DNA of 64,000 nucleotides from Castor canadensis (GCF_047511655.1 NC_133387.1:140116853-140180852); one strand, 5' to 3'; numbered from the stretch's first letter, positions 23,367-39,100 are shown. Translations and numbers: made by a program. Notes: generated from the sequence alone by a model not told the origin.

Positions 23367-26300
23367 GTATGTGTCCTTCATTAGTGTGAATCAGTTTTAG
23401 TTCATTTCCTGTTCACATTTGATGAACAGTTAAAGTTTATTTGAAAAATGATACCGTCACATGAATAAAGTAAGACCTTCTTAGACAAGTTCTGAGCTTT
23501 GTCTTGGCGGAATACATGTATGTTCTGCTCCTATGCAAATTATCTGCGCTATAGATGGTATGCATACTGGATCATAAGTTTTAAGAGTCAGCATGAGGGT
23601 TCTGTAAAATTTATTCAGCCACAAGTCATTGTGTTTTCATAAAACAATATAAAAATAAAAGGTCTGGAGACATGGCTCAAGCGGTAGAGTGCCTGCTTTG
23701 CAAGCATGAAGACCTGAGTTCAAACCCCGGTTCCACCAAAAAATAAAGCTCATGCTCATTCTCCTGTCTTACACATGTAAGTTATGCTAGCATAATCTTC
23801 CATTAAAATAGGAGGCATAGGTATGTTTTGTTTAATATTCAGTAAAGTATTCTATGCCAATTTGAAATCCATTTTTAACTTAATGATTTATTGTATATAT
23901 TTTTATTTTTGAGGACGTATTTACCTGATGAGGCAGGGATAGAAATTAAGCCTTTCTTATAGAGATTACTTCTATCCTGAGGTAAAATAAAAGAGTGATA
24001 GAGAGTTTTAGTTGTTTTGATACTTGCTAAAAATGGGGTGTCACTAAAATTGTTAACCTGTTGCTAGCTGTATCTCTGTTAATGAGCAGAACACAATAAA
24101 AGAACTTAATTGATAATGTTTTCACTAGCAAAGGAGATTTGCATATAAATAAATACCGCCTTAACTATGGAGATGGAAATCAAGTTTTAGAAAGACAGGT
24201 GGACGTGGCCAGCCATATTCCCCAGACTTGGGAAAAGTAGATTTTAGAGATCAAGGGGGGAAATATGTGTTTCGTGACTGGAGATAAATAGGAAGCTCCA
24301 AAAAATGAACCATGAAGAGGTATCTAAAAAAACCTTTAAATGCACAGGGACATCTTAATGAATCATTTTCTAAAGGAAATAAATAAAAGATTGGAAGAAA
24401 ACAAAGCTTCATCAATGACAAGAGAATGGCAAAAATTTTAAATAAAAACGGTTAGGAAGAAAAATCCTGAAATGAACTGGTATTTCTAAATATCACTAAG
24501 GACTAAATGGCTTTTTTATATAAAGAAATTTTGGGGGAAGAACAAGGAGGATTGGCTTACATCTTGGGCTAAGCTGGTAGTATCGATGGAGGAAGAAGTA
24601 GTACTGTGTAATTCCTGTTGTACACTTTTCAGATGGAAAACAAGGGGGAAGTTTTTTCAAAACTTAAGGACATGAAGAGTCTCTAGGTCAGCCCTAAGAT
24701 AGGCCTTTCCTTTTTAGCAGGGTCTTCCAGAAGAATTGGTAGAAAGTGCATGAAGTAGTGTGTCCTAAATCATGAAATTTACTTTTATCTGTAGATTTTT
24801 ATCAATGACCTGTATTTTTCCCCCACATGCCAAGTATTTTACTTTTTTTTCTCTGATTTTAAGTTATATACACAGTGCTCTGAAGATCTTCAAGGCAGCG
24901 GAAGAATGCAGATTAGATCGTGATGAGGAAAGGGCCTATGTGCTATATATGAAATTTATGACTGTTTATAATCTTATCAAAAAGAGACCTGATTTCAAGC
25001 AACAGCAGGTACCTTTTACTTTTGCATTTTATTCATTTTTTTTGCATAATAATAGAACTATTGATTTCCTCTAAAAGATCCAACTAACGGTGCAATTTAC
25101 TTTTGTTTTGGTGGGGCTGTGGATCCACTTAGGGCTGCTCATGCCAAGAGGAGCGCTACCACTGAGCTGTTCCCCCAGCCTAACAAAGAAATTTAAATCA
25201 CATTATACAACATCAAGTTCAATCTCTTACATAAAAGAGAAAGACAAACTAAAGATTTTGTTTCATTATTATATATGTGTGCATGTATATACACATTCTT
25301 TCTTTGCCTTGGATTAGTACAAATTTATAGCACTATATAGACTCATAATCTGCTTTCTGTTGTAATAGATTATTGCTGGGTCAAGTAGAAGGATTGAATT
25401 AACTCATGAACTGAGTAAGAAAAATAATAGCTGTGATTGGGTGTGTTAGTACACTCTTACAATCCCAGCTACTAGGGAGGTAGATATCCTGGGAAGTAGA
25501 AATAGGGAGGATTGAGGTTTGAGGGCAGCACAGGGGAAAAGTTAGTGGTACCCCATCTCAATCAACAAACCAGGCAGGTTGGTTTGTATCTCTGATTCCA
25601 GCTATGTGGAAGTCCATAGGTAGAAAGTACCAAGGTCTGAGGCTGGCCTGAGCAAAAGCATGAGACCCCATTAAAAAAATAACTAAAGCAAAAAATGGCT
25701 GGGGGTTGTTCTCAGGTGTTAAGGCACCTGCCAAGCAAGCACAGAACCCTGAGTTTAAACCCCAATACCTCCAAAAAAAAAAAAAAGAAAAGAAAAGAAA
25801 AATAATAGCCATGCACAGCTGTGCCTATAGTCTCAGCCACTCAAGAGACGGAGCTGCAAGGATTGTTTGAGCCCAGGGAGTTCCAAGTCAGCCTGGACAA
25901 CAGAGTGAGACCCCATTTCAGTAAATAAATAAAATAATTAAATAAGACTGGTTTATTAAGATTAAACTATTTGTTCTTATGTATTTGCTTTTTTTATTTT
26001 ACTGACATAGCCATATGAAAGATCTCAGCTTGTATTAATACTGAATGCTTCCAGAATCTTTTTTTCTTTTTCAAAATCTTTTGATTTTAAGTTTTTTTGT
26101 GTGTGTTTTTTTGCTCTTAATTCATTGAATAGCGTATATTGTTCAGTTTGCCAAAGCCATGGTAGGGGAGAGGGTAGACACAGTGTAAATGAATAGAGAA
26201 GCTGAAGCTGATGGCTAGGATAAGCATTGGTAGGGAAAACGGTTCCATTTTGACTGAAATTGGCAAAAAAAGAATGTGGAGTTGTCTTAAGGAGGTGGAG

Positions 26301-27126
26301 GAAGGTTGTGTCAGTGGTTCCACCTTTACTCAGAAATAATCTTGCCGTCACACAGTAGTCTCAAAATACTGCCTGTAGATTTCTTACCTGGTAGAGAAGC
26401 CATGAACACAAGGCTTCACTTTATATCCTAGATTGAAATCCTCCTGCCTCAGCTTCCCACAGTCCTGGGATTACAAGAGTATACCACAGTGCCCAGCACA
26501 GAGAAGCCACTCTTACATTGGTACTTAAACTTGATTTTCTTCTCTGAGGGGGAATTGGCTTGTCTGGTTTAAATTGACTTAGCAAAATAACAAAATTTAA
26601 GTTACCTTTTTTCCTCCCAGAATAGTGTGACTGGTAAAATTTCCTTTTGATTGTTCCTTAAGGGATGACTTTAATGGTGATTATGCTAATAATAGTTACT
26701 GAGTTTTAAAATTAGTTTTGGAGAGGTGCCCTTGCATGTGCAGATTCATCTTCCTATCTACAAATGACAGTGCTGGTCCTGCCCTGGAAGAAACATTTTT
26801 TAATATTTGTAGATGTACTCACCTGGAGATGAGCACCAGAGGCCTGCCTACTTTCAGACAACTTTTTGTACATTCTTGAAAATCTTTTAATGAGAAAACT
26901 GCTTTTAAAAAAGGGGGAACAGTGTTTAGTAAATATTTTTAGAATATTTGAGATCTGGTTAACTTTGGTACTTTTGGTGTTTGCTGTTTTTTAGTAGAGC
27001 TAACTTTTGATGTACTTGTTTACTTTCTGCTTTATTTTCAGAAGTTATTAGTGATTGTTTTGACAAGGTTGGGATATTTTTGTAGACACCTTCTTTCTTC
27101 CTTGAGTAGGTTGTAGTAAAAAAAAA

Positions 27127-27180
<54 letters not shown>

Positions 27181-30100
27181 GTGGTACTGGGATTGAACTC
27201 AGGGCCTACACCTTGAGCCACCCTGCCAGCCCTTTTTTGTGATGGGTTTTTTTGAGATAGGGTCTCTTGATCTATGAATTATTTGCCTGGGCTGGCTTTG
27301 AACCATGATTCTCCTGATCTCTGCCTCCTGATCTCTGCCTCCTGAATAACTAGGATTACAGCCACTGGTGCCAGGCTGGTTGGAGTAAATTTTCATGGTA
27401 AGAGATCTTTCCATTTCCAGTGCGCATTGCATTTCAGAGGAGTATCTGTGTGGGCGTGGCCAAGCTCAGGTCAGGAAGCTGCCTGCAGAGGCCCAGCTGA
27501 CCCAAGCTGCCTGACTCTTCTGCCGGACCCAGGCTGCCTTGTCCTATGCTGCAGGTTTTCAGTAGAAGGGTTGTTTTCATTTGCACCTCGTCTGCTTGTC
27601 TTACAACTGTTTTTTGTTTTATCTTACTTAGTCTAACCTCTCTAGTGGACTTTAAGTATCTGAGGTATTAAAGTTACTAACTGGATATTTTCTAATTATG
27701 ACCCTTTAATCAGGTAGAAATATATGTCATTGAATTTCCTCAGAAATTGTATCTTTCCCTCTTTTTGCTGCAGAATAGTTAGGATTTAGGTAAAACTTGT
27801 TAATTAGCAGCCTCTTACAGTAGGGAAAGACACAGTACATTTATTGCCTACTCATTGAAAAAAGTCAAGTGTTAAATTTTATTTTTATTTATTTATTGGA
27901 AGACTAGGGTTTGAATTTGGGGCCTTGTACTTGCAAGGCAGGCGTTAATACCATTTGAGCCACACCTCTAGCCTGAAAAAAATCAAGTTTATAAACAGTG
28001 TTCCCAGGCATATCTGAAAAGGTAAAGGGAAATGCATTTAAAATGTTGGCAAAGCAAATACTACATGACGTGAGAACTGCATTTAAGATCCTCATGGTAT
28101 TCTGCATTATCCTTATGTTCACTGGTAGCCCACGTCTCTGTGTGTAGGAACAGGGAGGTTCTACTCAGCAAACCCCAGAAGCAAACATTTTTAGTGGTAT
28201 GGGTGTTATGTGTATATTTTTATTCTCCAGTTGTCATGCTGCCAAAAAATTGAAAGTGTTTGTACTTACTGTAACTGTCTCTTAAGAGGAGAGAGAGAGA
28301 GAATCATGGACAGGAAACCTCACTAATATTAGGGGATGTTTCCTGATAATTTGTAAAAGGCAACATTTAAATAAGTACAAGCTGTACTCACAGGCTGGCT
28401 TTTTAAATGAATTCATGTGTGAAAATGAGGAAAACAAATCAAAGCATTTTTTGTTTTTACTTTGTATTTTGTTTTTTATCAGAAATGTGTAGTATTCATT
28501 ATATTGTCTTTTCTATTACAAAGTATTAACATTAGTAGTCATGACACTGAGGTCACTCTACCATTCAGTTGCTACAGTATTGACCATACTATGCTTTTTT
28601 GCAGAGGGAGTTGAGATAGGGTCTCAATATGTAGCTCAGGCTTGCCTTGAACTTGTGACCATCCTGCTCCGTTTGCAGTCATATTGACCTATAGCAAATC
28701 AGATACAAGCATCATTTATCTGAATCAGCTACCTACTGTCACTCCTGACCAACCTGGTCACAGTGAGTGAACTGTGTAGGTAGTGACTTAAAAACTGAAA
28801 AACCCTTCGTTCTAGTGTTAGTAACTTACTTGTCAAACAAACCTTTTGTGTTTTATACATAGATTATACTGTTGATTTGTCGTCTGTCATTTGGTGTGTA
28901 GGAACTCAGGGTTCCCTCAGGTATAAAACTTGTTTTATGTGTTCAAGGTATTGACTACAGTTGAGATATGAGTAGATTTTGTAAAGCATAGGTAGGAGCA
29001 AAAACATCTCGGATTAAAACAAGTAAGCAAAGATAGATATGACAGTGCTCGTATATAATCCCAGCATCAGGAAGGCCAAGGCAGTAGGATCCTGACTTTG
29101 AAGCTAGCTTGGGCTACATAGCAAGTTTGAGGCCAACCTGGGCAACAAAATGACACTTTGTCTCATTTAAACAGCAACAACAACAAAAATCAAGTCAGAC
29201 ACTGGAGGCTCATGACTGTAATCCTAGCTACGCAGGAGGCTAAGATCAGGAGGATCATGGTTACAGGTCAGGCTGGGCAAAAAAGTTTGCAAGGACTCAT
29301 CTCACCAGAAAAAACTGAGCATAGTGGAGTACGTCTGTCATCTCAGTGAGAGCTGGAAGCATAAAATAGGAGGGTTGCAATCCAGGATGGCCTGGACAAA
29401 AAAAGCAAGACCTTGTCTTCAAAATAGCTACAGCAAAAAGTGCTGGAGATGTGGCTGAAGTGGAAGAGCGCCTGTCTAGCAAGTGCATAAGCCCTGAGTT
29501 CAAACCTTGGAACTGCCAAAAAGAAAAAAAAATCAAGTAATCAAAGCCCATGTTGGGTAGCTTTGTGTAATTTGCTTTATTGCTTCTGAGACTAGAGAGA
29601 AAAAACTTGGTACCTAGTTGTAATAAGAAAATGTATTTTGGTCTTAAAAGCTTTGCTCTTTAGCACTTATTTAAGAACAGTACTTATTCCTCTTAATTGT
29701 GGCTTACAAATAAGTAAAAATTTATTATCTAGTAGATTTTCTTTTAGACATTAATGGTATAAATACCTACTGAGATATTTGGAGGATTAATTGTACATTT
29801 ATGGGGGTTAAAAATTTTTAAAAATGCTTCAATTATAGTAATGTTTTCATCTGCACCATGATTTTGATGTTTTTAACATGAGTCTCTGTGTAATGCCAGT
29901 ACTAACAGCACGCAATGGTTTTCCTCTAATTGTAGGACTACTTTCATTCAATGCTTGGACCTACAAACATCAAAAAAGCCATCGAAGAAGCTGAAAGACT
30001 CTCTGAAAGCCTTAAACTGAGGTACAGGCATTATTATCAAATCTTTTTTAAAAATATAAATTTAGAAGCTAAGAATAATACTTAGGCTTTAGTTGTATCT

Positions 30101-33100
30101 GATTGTGCATATAATACCCCAATTCTTAGAAGTAAGTCTTATGTTAACTGGAACACAAAAGTTAAAAATCTTTTGGCCAGGTGTAGTGGTGGTACATGCT
30201 TGTAATCCACTGAGCAGGCAGAGAGAGATCGGGAGCATCATGGTTTGAGGCCAGTCCAGGCATAAAGGCAGTGAGGCCCTATATCAACAAATAAGCTGGG
30301 CATGTGTTACAAGCCTATATAATCCCAGCTATTTGGGAGGCGGAGGTAGTAGGATTGAGGTTCAGGACCATTCCCAAGCAATAATTTGAGACCCTATCCA
30401 AAAAAATAACTAAAACAAGAAAGGGTTGGGGGCATGACTCACATGGTATAGCACCTGCCTAACAAGCCCAAGAGCCTGAGTTCAAACCCCAGTACAACCA
30501 AAAAAAAAAAAAAAAAAATCTTTTGCTATATTAATAGTCTTCATTGAAAAATTTGAAGTGTTTAGAATGGTGCATTGTTAAGGTAGGTGCTGGTATGTTA
30601 GATTGGGACTCAAGTCCAATTTTTTATAAGTTACAGTATTTGTCAAGTGCTGGCAGTTTTCTCCAGGGAAGATCAAGTTGTCTTGTTCCCTGTGTTATAT
30701 TGTGCTACTAGAGACTGGTCTGATGGGAATAAAGAATTTACTCTTACTTTTGATCTGTCCATAGTTGCAAAAATTCAGTATGTTTAAAAAATTCCAATTC
30801 TGGAATTTTTCATGACTGGCTTACTAAGTTTATAGAACAGTTATAAATTTAAAACAGTATGTTTCATGTCTAAAAAGGGAAAAAGCTAAAATAACAAGCA
30901 TACATGGATTTCCTAGGGGTAAGAATCAATTAAAATTTAAGAGGAGAGAAAACAAGTCCTGATTAACTTGTTAATTTGTTTATAGCTGCATTTGGTTGGT
31001 TGTTTTCATTTGTTTGTTTTTTGAGATGGGGGTCTGTGTAGCTCAGGCTGTCCTGAACTTGTGATCTTCTTGCCTCAACTTCCCTAGTCTGGCAATGCAG
31101 GTTTGTGCAGCACACATAGCTAAAAGCATTCTTTTTAAAATAAAGTTTAAAACATGTATTTCTGTTGTCACTTTTGTGGCTTTGGGAATCAAATCCGAGG
31201 CCTCATGCATGCCAGGTAAGTGCTGCACCACTTAGCAACACCCAGCCCCGAAACATGGATTTTTACAGGAAAAGACAGCAAAATTTACAGGTGGTAGGAT
31301 TATTAATGATTTTTCTGTTTTAAAATGTTTGTTTACCATTGATACTCTGTTGGGTTTGTTATAAAGAGGAGAGGGAAATCTTATGGTTGCTGAATTCTTT
31401 GGAATGCAAATTGATAAATCCATGATTATTCACATGTTGTTATCTAAGTGAAGGAAGGTCTTTATGTCACTTTTTAATCCCCATAACTATAATTTGTTAC
31501 TGGGCAAAGGGACCTTGATGATAGGTTTTTGAAAACTTGTAGTACAATGAAGTTTGACTGTGAGATGCACATTACTACCTGTAGTTCTTTTAAACAAATG
31601 TGCACTAATCACGTCAAGGCAGTTTTTTTGTAGTATATAGCATCAGAACATTTAGTACATATAGATTACATCGACAAAGGCAAGTGCCTCTTGAAGCAAA
31701 CATACTTTCCTGTGATGACTTTACATTTTTTCTTTAAGAAAATAACTGGGTTGGCAGAGTGGCTCAAGCTATAGAGCACCTGCCTAGCAAGCATGAGGCC
31801 CTGGGTTCATACCCCAGTACCACCAAAAAACAAACAAACAAACAAAAAACAAAACAACTGTGCACTTATAAAGGAAGTCAATGAGAATAATGTAATATTT
31901 AGATATCTATTTATTATGCAGTAATAGAATATTCCATCTTTCAATGTAATGAAGCCCTTCTGAGTTCTAAAGATTTTAAATGTATTCTGAATTTTTCCTG
32001 TGGTATAGCTTGTTTTGCAACCAAATGAGGAGAACCTTTTCATCCTGAGTTTTTCTTCCTGTGTACCCTCCCCTGCCTCTGCGTTAACATGTCTTCACAT
32101 CTATCCTTATTAATTCTCTGATAAGTCAGCCACTGAATTCTTCTTCTTTAAGTCTCTGGAATCTGTTCATGGTTAGGATTTCTCTCTTGTTGGACGAGCA
32201 GTCTGAGAAAGCACCTTGGGGATATGCTGTTTATCTAGAGTTTGGAGGTGAAGGTCATGGACACTTTGGTGTAAATAAAAGTTTCTGTTAAACTTCCCAG
32301 TCATCTGGTACCGTGGTATGTATCTTCCTACCTCTAGGTTAGACATAGTTCCAGATACCAAAAAGCACATTAGCAAAAAGACTAATGATTGGCTGGAAAA
32401 CAGATTTCAGTATCACCTGCCATTAAGGAATTCCTGTCAACCATGTTTTGATTTATCCACTTCTTTTATATATACATGGTAGGGGATGGTCTTAGATTTA
32501 ATTCTGACCAAATCTGGAGGTATCAGAATCCTAGTAAGAGGGGTTAGACAGGCAGTAAAGGACGCAGGTGTGTTTCCAATGGAGAGCAAACCTTGATCTC
32601 TTTCCAGGATACCAGCAGAGACTCCAGTGTGGGCACAGGAGCAGCTCTGCTTAAGTGGATCTGCAAAGCTCTATTGTAGACCTGGAGCAGATGTCAGTTA
32701 GGGGATAAAAGGGTGTCTTATTTCTTCATCTGCCCTCAAACTGGATTCTAGCTGACTGTGCTTACTTCTTAGGGCAAACAGTTCACCTACTATTCTAGCA
32801 TAGAATACCACTAGAGGAGAAATAGAGCCATGAGTAAGTGTGTGGAGCTAGACTCCTTGGGTTTGAATATCAGCTCTTCCACTTACTAATTGTGTGATCT
32901 TGGGCAAGTTACTTAGTTTCCCTCTGCCTCTCTTTCCTCACCTGTAATTGGCATAAGAATAAGCCTAACTAATTTTTAATGTATTAAACAAATTAACCTG
33001 CACACAAACACTTAGATTGGTGTCTTGCATTTAGTACATACTCGAGGTGTTTATCTGCTGCTATTGTTCTAATCCACAGTGGAAACATTCTTGGTCGCTA

Positions 33101-36100
33101 TGTTCTTTCTGGCTCTCTGAGGATTTGTATTGAAGGGTCTGGGTAAAACTGTCGAGGAATTTTGTTCCTTGTTCCAAGCCTTTTGTTTCTGTTTTGAAAT
33201 AATGAAATAGATAGATACTGGCACATAAGATAGGCAGAAAATCTAGAGTTGATGTTTCCATTGAAATGACAGGGAATCAGGGGACGTGAGCACACCAGTA
33301 AGCATGGTTCTACTTGAGAGTCCAGTTATCCCTGGATATTGCCTGAACAGATGTAATAAGGTGAATCCTGTTTTTGCAAGATCCTGTATGAAACTGTCAT
33401 TCACTTTTGTCTCCATTTATTTTATTTTTAACACATTGATTGAATCTAACGGTATATTGTTCCTCCAGTACAATTTAAAATTGCTTTTGAAATATTTTCT
33501 AATTTCCTTGGTGATTTCTCCTTGGACTCATGATTGTTTAGAAGTGTGTTGTTTAATTTTAAACCATGTGCAATTTTTCTAGGTATCTTAATGATTTCTA
33601 ATTTCATTGTGGCCAGATAATTCAGTCCATTAAAATGTACTCTTGTTTTATGACTTGACATTTTGTCTATCTAGGTGAATATACTGTGTACACTTGAAAA
33701 GAAAGTACAGTCATTGAATATAGTGTTCTCTATGTGTTATTAGTCTGTTTAGCATCCCTACAATGAAATACATCAGGCAGGCTATCTTTGTAAACAAAAG
33801 AGGTAAATTACTTAGCTCATAGTTTTAGAGGCTGAAAGTCCAACCAGCAAGGTGCAAGGCCCCCCTTGGCTCCACCCTCATGACTTTACCTAATCCTAAT
33901 CACCTCCCAAAGACCCAACTCGGTGCACCATAGTCACATGAAATTTCTGCTGTCTTATTACCTTATGGTGGAGGTAAAATTTCAGCATGAGTTTGGGGGT
34001 GGGAGAAAGATGTTAGTACAAAATCTTTATTCAAACTATAGTACTGTGTGTCATTTTTGTCAGAGAGTTGACTGTTCAGATCTTCTTTGTCTCAACTCTT
34101 GGAGTTTTTTGGTTATTTTAAATTTGTTTTTGTGGGCTAAGTTGCAAGAATTATTGAGAGAAGGTGTTTAAAAGTCTCTGTTTCTCCCTTTAATTCTTTC
34201 AGCTTTTGTTTTGTATATTCTGTTTTTAGGCATATAAAATTTATGACTATTTGGACTTTTTAATCACTGTGTCCCACTTTACCTCTGGGAAAATTCTGTG
34301 TCCTGAAGAATAATCAGGGCCACTCCAGTCTTCCTAGGCTTACATTTACATCTTTTCTCTATTAACGTTCAATTTATCCAATGTCTGTACTGAAAGTATG
34401 TCTCATGTAGATATCACAGTAGGATTATGTAGTTACATAATTGGGTCCTACTTTTCATTTATCCTGACAGTTTCTCATTATTAATATGTTCTATTTATTC
34501 ACATTTATATCAGCCTTTTGTTTTTTTTGGTGGTACTGGAGTTTAATCCCAGGGCCTCATGCTTACTAGGAAGGCACTTGAGACATGTGTCATCTGGTTT
34601 TCATTTTTTATTTTCTTGCCTGCCTTAAAGTTACTCTTTTTTCAATTTTAGGTTATCAGCTAGCTTTTAGCTATATTAAAAATTTTTAAAGTAGATTCTC
34701 TAGAGATTTGTCTCTTTTCTGTCTTCTCACTTCCTACCTTTATCCGTAACTATTGATAGATGAAGAGATATAAAATCCTGATAACCATGTAAGTTTATTT
34801 ACTATCCTTTATGCATTAGTTGTCATATTACTTTTTTAAAAAATATGTTATTTCTATATATATTAGAGCAGTCCTCCAATACAGACAGGGTTGTAAGTTT
34901 TGCTTTAACTAGGCATATGTGTTTCAAAGAAATTGGGAGAAAAATAGCCTTTTACATATCAACCCTTACAGTTCACATTTTGTTACTCTATTCCTTCCAG
35001 ATATAAATTTCTGTCTAGAGTTGTTCCTTTAGCCTGAAGAACTTTCTTTAACATTTCTGGTAGTTAGGAACAAATTTTTGATTTTCATTTATCTTAAAAT
35101 ATCTTTATTTCATCTTCATTCTGCAAGGAAATTTTCACAAAGTACAGGATTCTGGGTTGACAGGGTCTTTGTCTCCCCTGTTACAGCATTGAAAAAATAT
35201 TCTACTGTCTTCTGGCCTCCATTGTTTCTGATGTGGAAATTTGTATCAGTCTTTCTAGTATTGGTTTCATGCATTATTTTTTCTCTGACTCAAGCCTTTT
35301 CTCTTTAGCTTTGGTTAGACTGTGATGTGCCTACAAATGGTTTTCTTTGTATTTTTCCCATTTGGAATTTGCTGAGCTTGGTCTGGCCTGCTCTTGGACT
35401 CTTAAGTACCTAGGATTATAGGTGTAAGACCCTATGTGGGCAGTTTCTTTTTTCAGGGAGCATTAGGTAGGAGTTTTAAGTCCTTTGAAAGGGAAATTGA
35501 AGCAGATTTGGATCATTAAAAGGTTGAAATTAGAATGACCAAAGAGAACATTAACAACTTCAGTTTGAGAGCTATAGTTTCAAGATTTTGGGACAGTTTA
35601 AAGTAAATGTACAGATGGCCTCTGAGGCCTGTGTGTGAGTTGTCGTTGTGATGGAACTTTAGCAGAATTAGATTTTATTTGGAGGGAGAAACTGTGCAAC
35701 CCTTAAGGCAGGATACGAAGGTTTTGAAACATAAACTCCTTTACTTTCTACTATTATGCCAATAAAAGACTTCTTGACTTCGTTTTTCAACTAGATATGA
35801 AGAAGCTGAAGTTCGGAAAAAACTTGAAGAAAAGGACAGACAGGAGGAAGAGCAGCTGCAACAACAGAAAAGGCAGGAAGCAGGAAGAGAGGATAGTGGC
35901 GCATTGGCTAAAGGTTCTTTGGAGAATGTATTGGATTCCCAAAACAAAACCCAAAGGGTATTTCAAATTTATTGTGTAAAATAAGAGATTGATTCTGTTT
36001 GTCAGATGATTTGCTTATGAGAAACAGAGATAACACTGTGAAGTTCTTTTAGGCAACAAGGTAAAATTTAATGTATTTGAATTAAAAATTGAATTAAATT

Positions 36101-39100
36101 TCTAGCTTTGGTTGATTCCAGGTTTTTCTGTGAGCTTCTACAGCAGTATGTCAATTAATTACTTTTTAGCGTCACTACAAGCTTGATGAGAGTGGTAGAA
36201 AGAGCATTTGAGCCATAATTCACCACATCTGAGTTCTGGGCCTGTGTCCAGTCTCACTTAACCACTTTGGAACTCAGTTTTCCTCATTTGCCAAATGAAG
36301 ATCTTGAAATACATGATCTTTAAGGTTTCTTGTTTTTAGTAATCATATACATTAAGAGAAAGATTTGGTATACTACTTTATTTGGTGCCAAATGTTTTAC
36401 TTATTCTGGAGTCTTACTTACCCCCCTTTGCCTTTTCCTTTCTGTGTCCCAGTCTCTCCTTCTTCTTCTTTCCCCCTTTCTATCTTGTGTTGCTACTGCA
36501 TCTAGTCTTTTCAGCTATATTGTGTTTGCTAAAAGCCACCAGTGTCTCAGTCTTTACCTGCCAGGTGTCACTGTGACTATTCCTTTACCACCTCAGAAAC
36601 TATTCCTCCTAAAATATAACTTCTTCTACTTTGTTGAAACTCTTAGAAGGGTTGCTGCTTTGATTTTTTTTCTTAAGCATTTTGTAGCTTTCAGCTGTCA
36701 TTTGTATGTGGAACATCATCAGTTTCATTCAGAAGTATTGATCTAGGGCTAGGCACTGTGTAAGAAGTGGAGAAGTCTTGTGTTCATATTAGGACCTCAT
36801 AGTGTGAGGTAAGTAATACTGCCCTAGGAAGATGTTTATTCGTAGGTCAGACCGTTGATATAACCAGAAAACAAGACTTAGAAGGACTGTAAGTCTTCCA
36901 TCTCTTTCCTTTGGTTGCCTTTTCAAAAGTGGTCAGTCACTTTTTGTTACTTTCACTTTGTTTTGCCTGTTTATTTTGGAAAGAGAATACATTTAAGCCT
37001 CGTCACTCAACTGTAGATACATCAACTAACATTTTATCATCCTTTTTTTCTAACTGACTCCTGCCCTTTTTCTTTGGTATTTCAAAACAAATAGTAGCTA
37101 GTATGCCACTTTACTCCTAAATATTTCTAAATATTGCAGTATACATCTCAAAATAGGGAAGCTTTTGTTAATAATCACAATCCTATTGTCCCACCTCACA
37201 AAATTAACAGTAACCTCCCAATGTAATTTACTACTCAGTCTATATTCAGATTTCCCTACTTGTTGTAAAATGACATTTTTGAGTTGATTTGTTGAATCAG
37301 GATCCAAACAACAGGGCTAATACCTTTTGGCTGCTATGTCCCTTAAGTCTCTGAAATAATTGTCATTTGAGATTCTTCTCCCTCTCATTTTTCTTTTCAT
37401 GCACTTAGTACTAGAAGATGAGCTACACTTTGTATTTTTTCTGATTGCTTGCTCCTTGTGTCATTTTACTTGTTTTTCTATCTCTCATATTTATTTTATT
37501 TCCTGTGGAGTCAGGTTCAAGTTTTGTTTCATGGCAAGAATGCTCCACAGATGCTACTGTGTACTTCATATTGTGGTGTATCTTTTATTATTTTATGTTT
37601 CTAATTTTAGTGATATTAGCATTGATCCATAGGTCCAAGTAGGTCCTTGGTTTTCCTGTCTATGAAATGAGTTAGTATCCCATGTTGTTTTACTTAGAAA
37701 ATGTAAATTTCATAAGTAGTATTTGTTATTACTTTACTTTCCTTTAAGAGTGAAGGACACTGAATGGGATAGTTAGAATTGTTTCATGGTAAAAAACACT
37801 TTCTAGTTAAATATTTAATTTCTATAACAATTTGTGCTTTTAAATTGTATTTGGCATTTAATTAAAGAAAATTCTGAGGAACTGTCCTATGATTCTGATA
37901 TGCTTCTAGTTATTTTAGCTGTCATCCACTGCCAAAGAAACCTGGTAATGCCATTATTACTGACATCTATTTTTGTAAAATAGTACTACTTAGCACATTG
38001 CAGTTCTTAGGCTTTCCATTTCAGTGAAATATTAAAATTAAACCTTTTGTTTCTATGAAAATTGAAACTTTTTTCCCTATGAAATAGATCAATGGTGAAA
38101 AGAGTGAAAAAAAGGAAACTGCGGAGAAAGGTAAGTGTGCTGAAAGAGGAAGTTCTTGAGAACTTTAATCAGAAAAGACTTCAGATGTTACACTGTGAAA
38201 TTTTTAGCACTGTGTCTAGTCTGTGTGTATGCTTTACCACTTTTCCTAGCCTGGACCATTGTATTGAAATGCCTCAATACAAAAGGGAGTATTTTATGAA
38301 TAATTGCAGCCTGGCATGGTAAAATACGGTAATAGGCAATTTACTTGTCTTTTCCAGGTGCAATTTAGCTTAGTGATTAGGAGCATGGGGTCTCAGAAGT
38401 CAGATCGCCTTAGTTTTAATACTAGCTGTTCCTCTGAATTTCCATGTGATCTTGAACATGTTACTTCTTTACCTCAGTTTCCCCATCTGTAAAGTGGGAT
38501 AATAATAAAACCTATTTCATAGGGTTATTGTGAAGATTGAATTAATATACATAAAACTCTTAGAATCTATAGTACACTTTAAGTATTAACTGTTATTATT
38601 TGTGACTGGGTTGTAGTCATAATTTTAAGACAATCTAAATCAATAATTTGGATGTTATCCATAAGTGGTATTGATGTTCTAGTCACAAATACATGACCTA
38701 ACCCAGATTTAGGAAATTGCTTTCATCTACTTAGGACCTTTTTCCTCTCTGAGGAAAGGTTTAAACTAAACATATTATTTATAACACTCAAATTCTGTAC
38801 TGAATATATTGCTATGCAGTAATTTTTAAATTAAACAGAATAATTGCCAGGCGCTGGTGGCTCACGCCTAGAATCCTAGCTAATCAGGAGGCAGAGATCA
38901 GGAGAATCTGTTCGAAGCCAGCCTGGGCAAACAGTTAGCAAGACAAAGGGCTGGTGGAGTGGCTCAAGGTGTAGCCTTGAGTTCAAACCCCAGTGCCAAA
39001 ATTAGTTTTTTTCCATTTGTTCCTTTGTACCTCATCATGCTTAGATGTTACCTTCTCAGTGGTTGTTCTCAGCCGGTCTAGTCTGTTTTTTTGTCAAAAT

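Larger units (their letters stand above)
25009..29935 (+). other. USP8: USP8 intron 3
   Basis: 4.9 kb with eight SINE units and an AT microsatellite. Stretches 25185-25430, 26505-27110, 27380-27880, 27980-28600, 28690-29025 and 29540-29935 show no gene or assignable repeat. An open frame at 27427-27636 has no recognisable domain. Confidence 0.75.
30022..35794 (+). other. USP8: USP8 intron 4
   Basis: 5.8 kb. Contains a trimeric SINE, three simpler SINEs, a MIR, an antisense MaLR LTR, antisense old L1 and one antisense tRNA-like SINE. 30525-31010, 31260-31745, 31855-32830 and 35400-35794 show nothing that could be named. Confidence 0.75.
35958..38087 (+). other. USP8: USP8 intron 5
   Basis: 2.1 kb. 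A MIR at 36180-36330 and old antisense LINE-like sequence at about 36990-37660. 36335-36985 (including a 138-codon open frame with no domain) and 37665-38087 show nothing recognised. Confidence 0.75.

Noticed and set aside
36330..36746. 138-codon open frame in intron 5
   Set aside because: No recognisable domain; hydrophobic, pyrimidine-rich intronic sequence.
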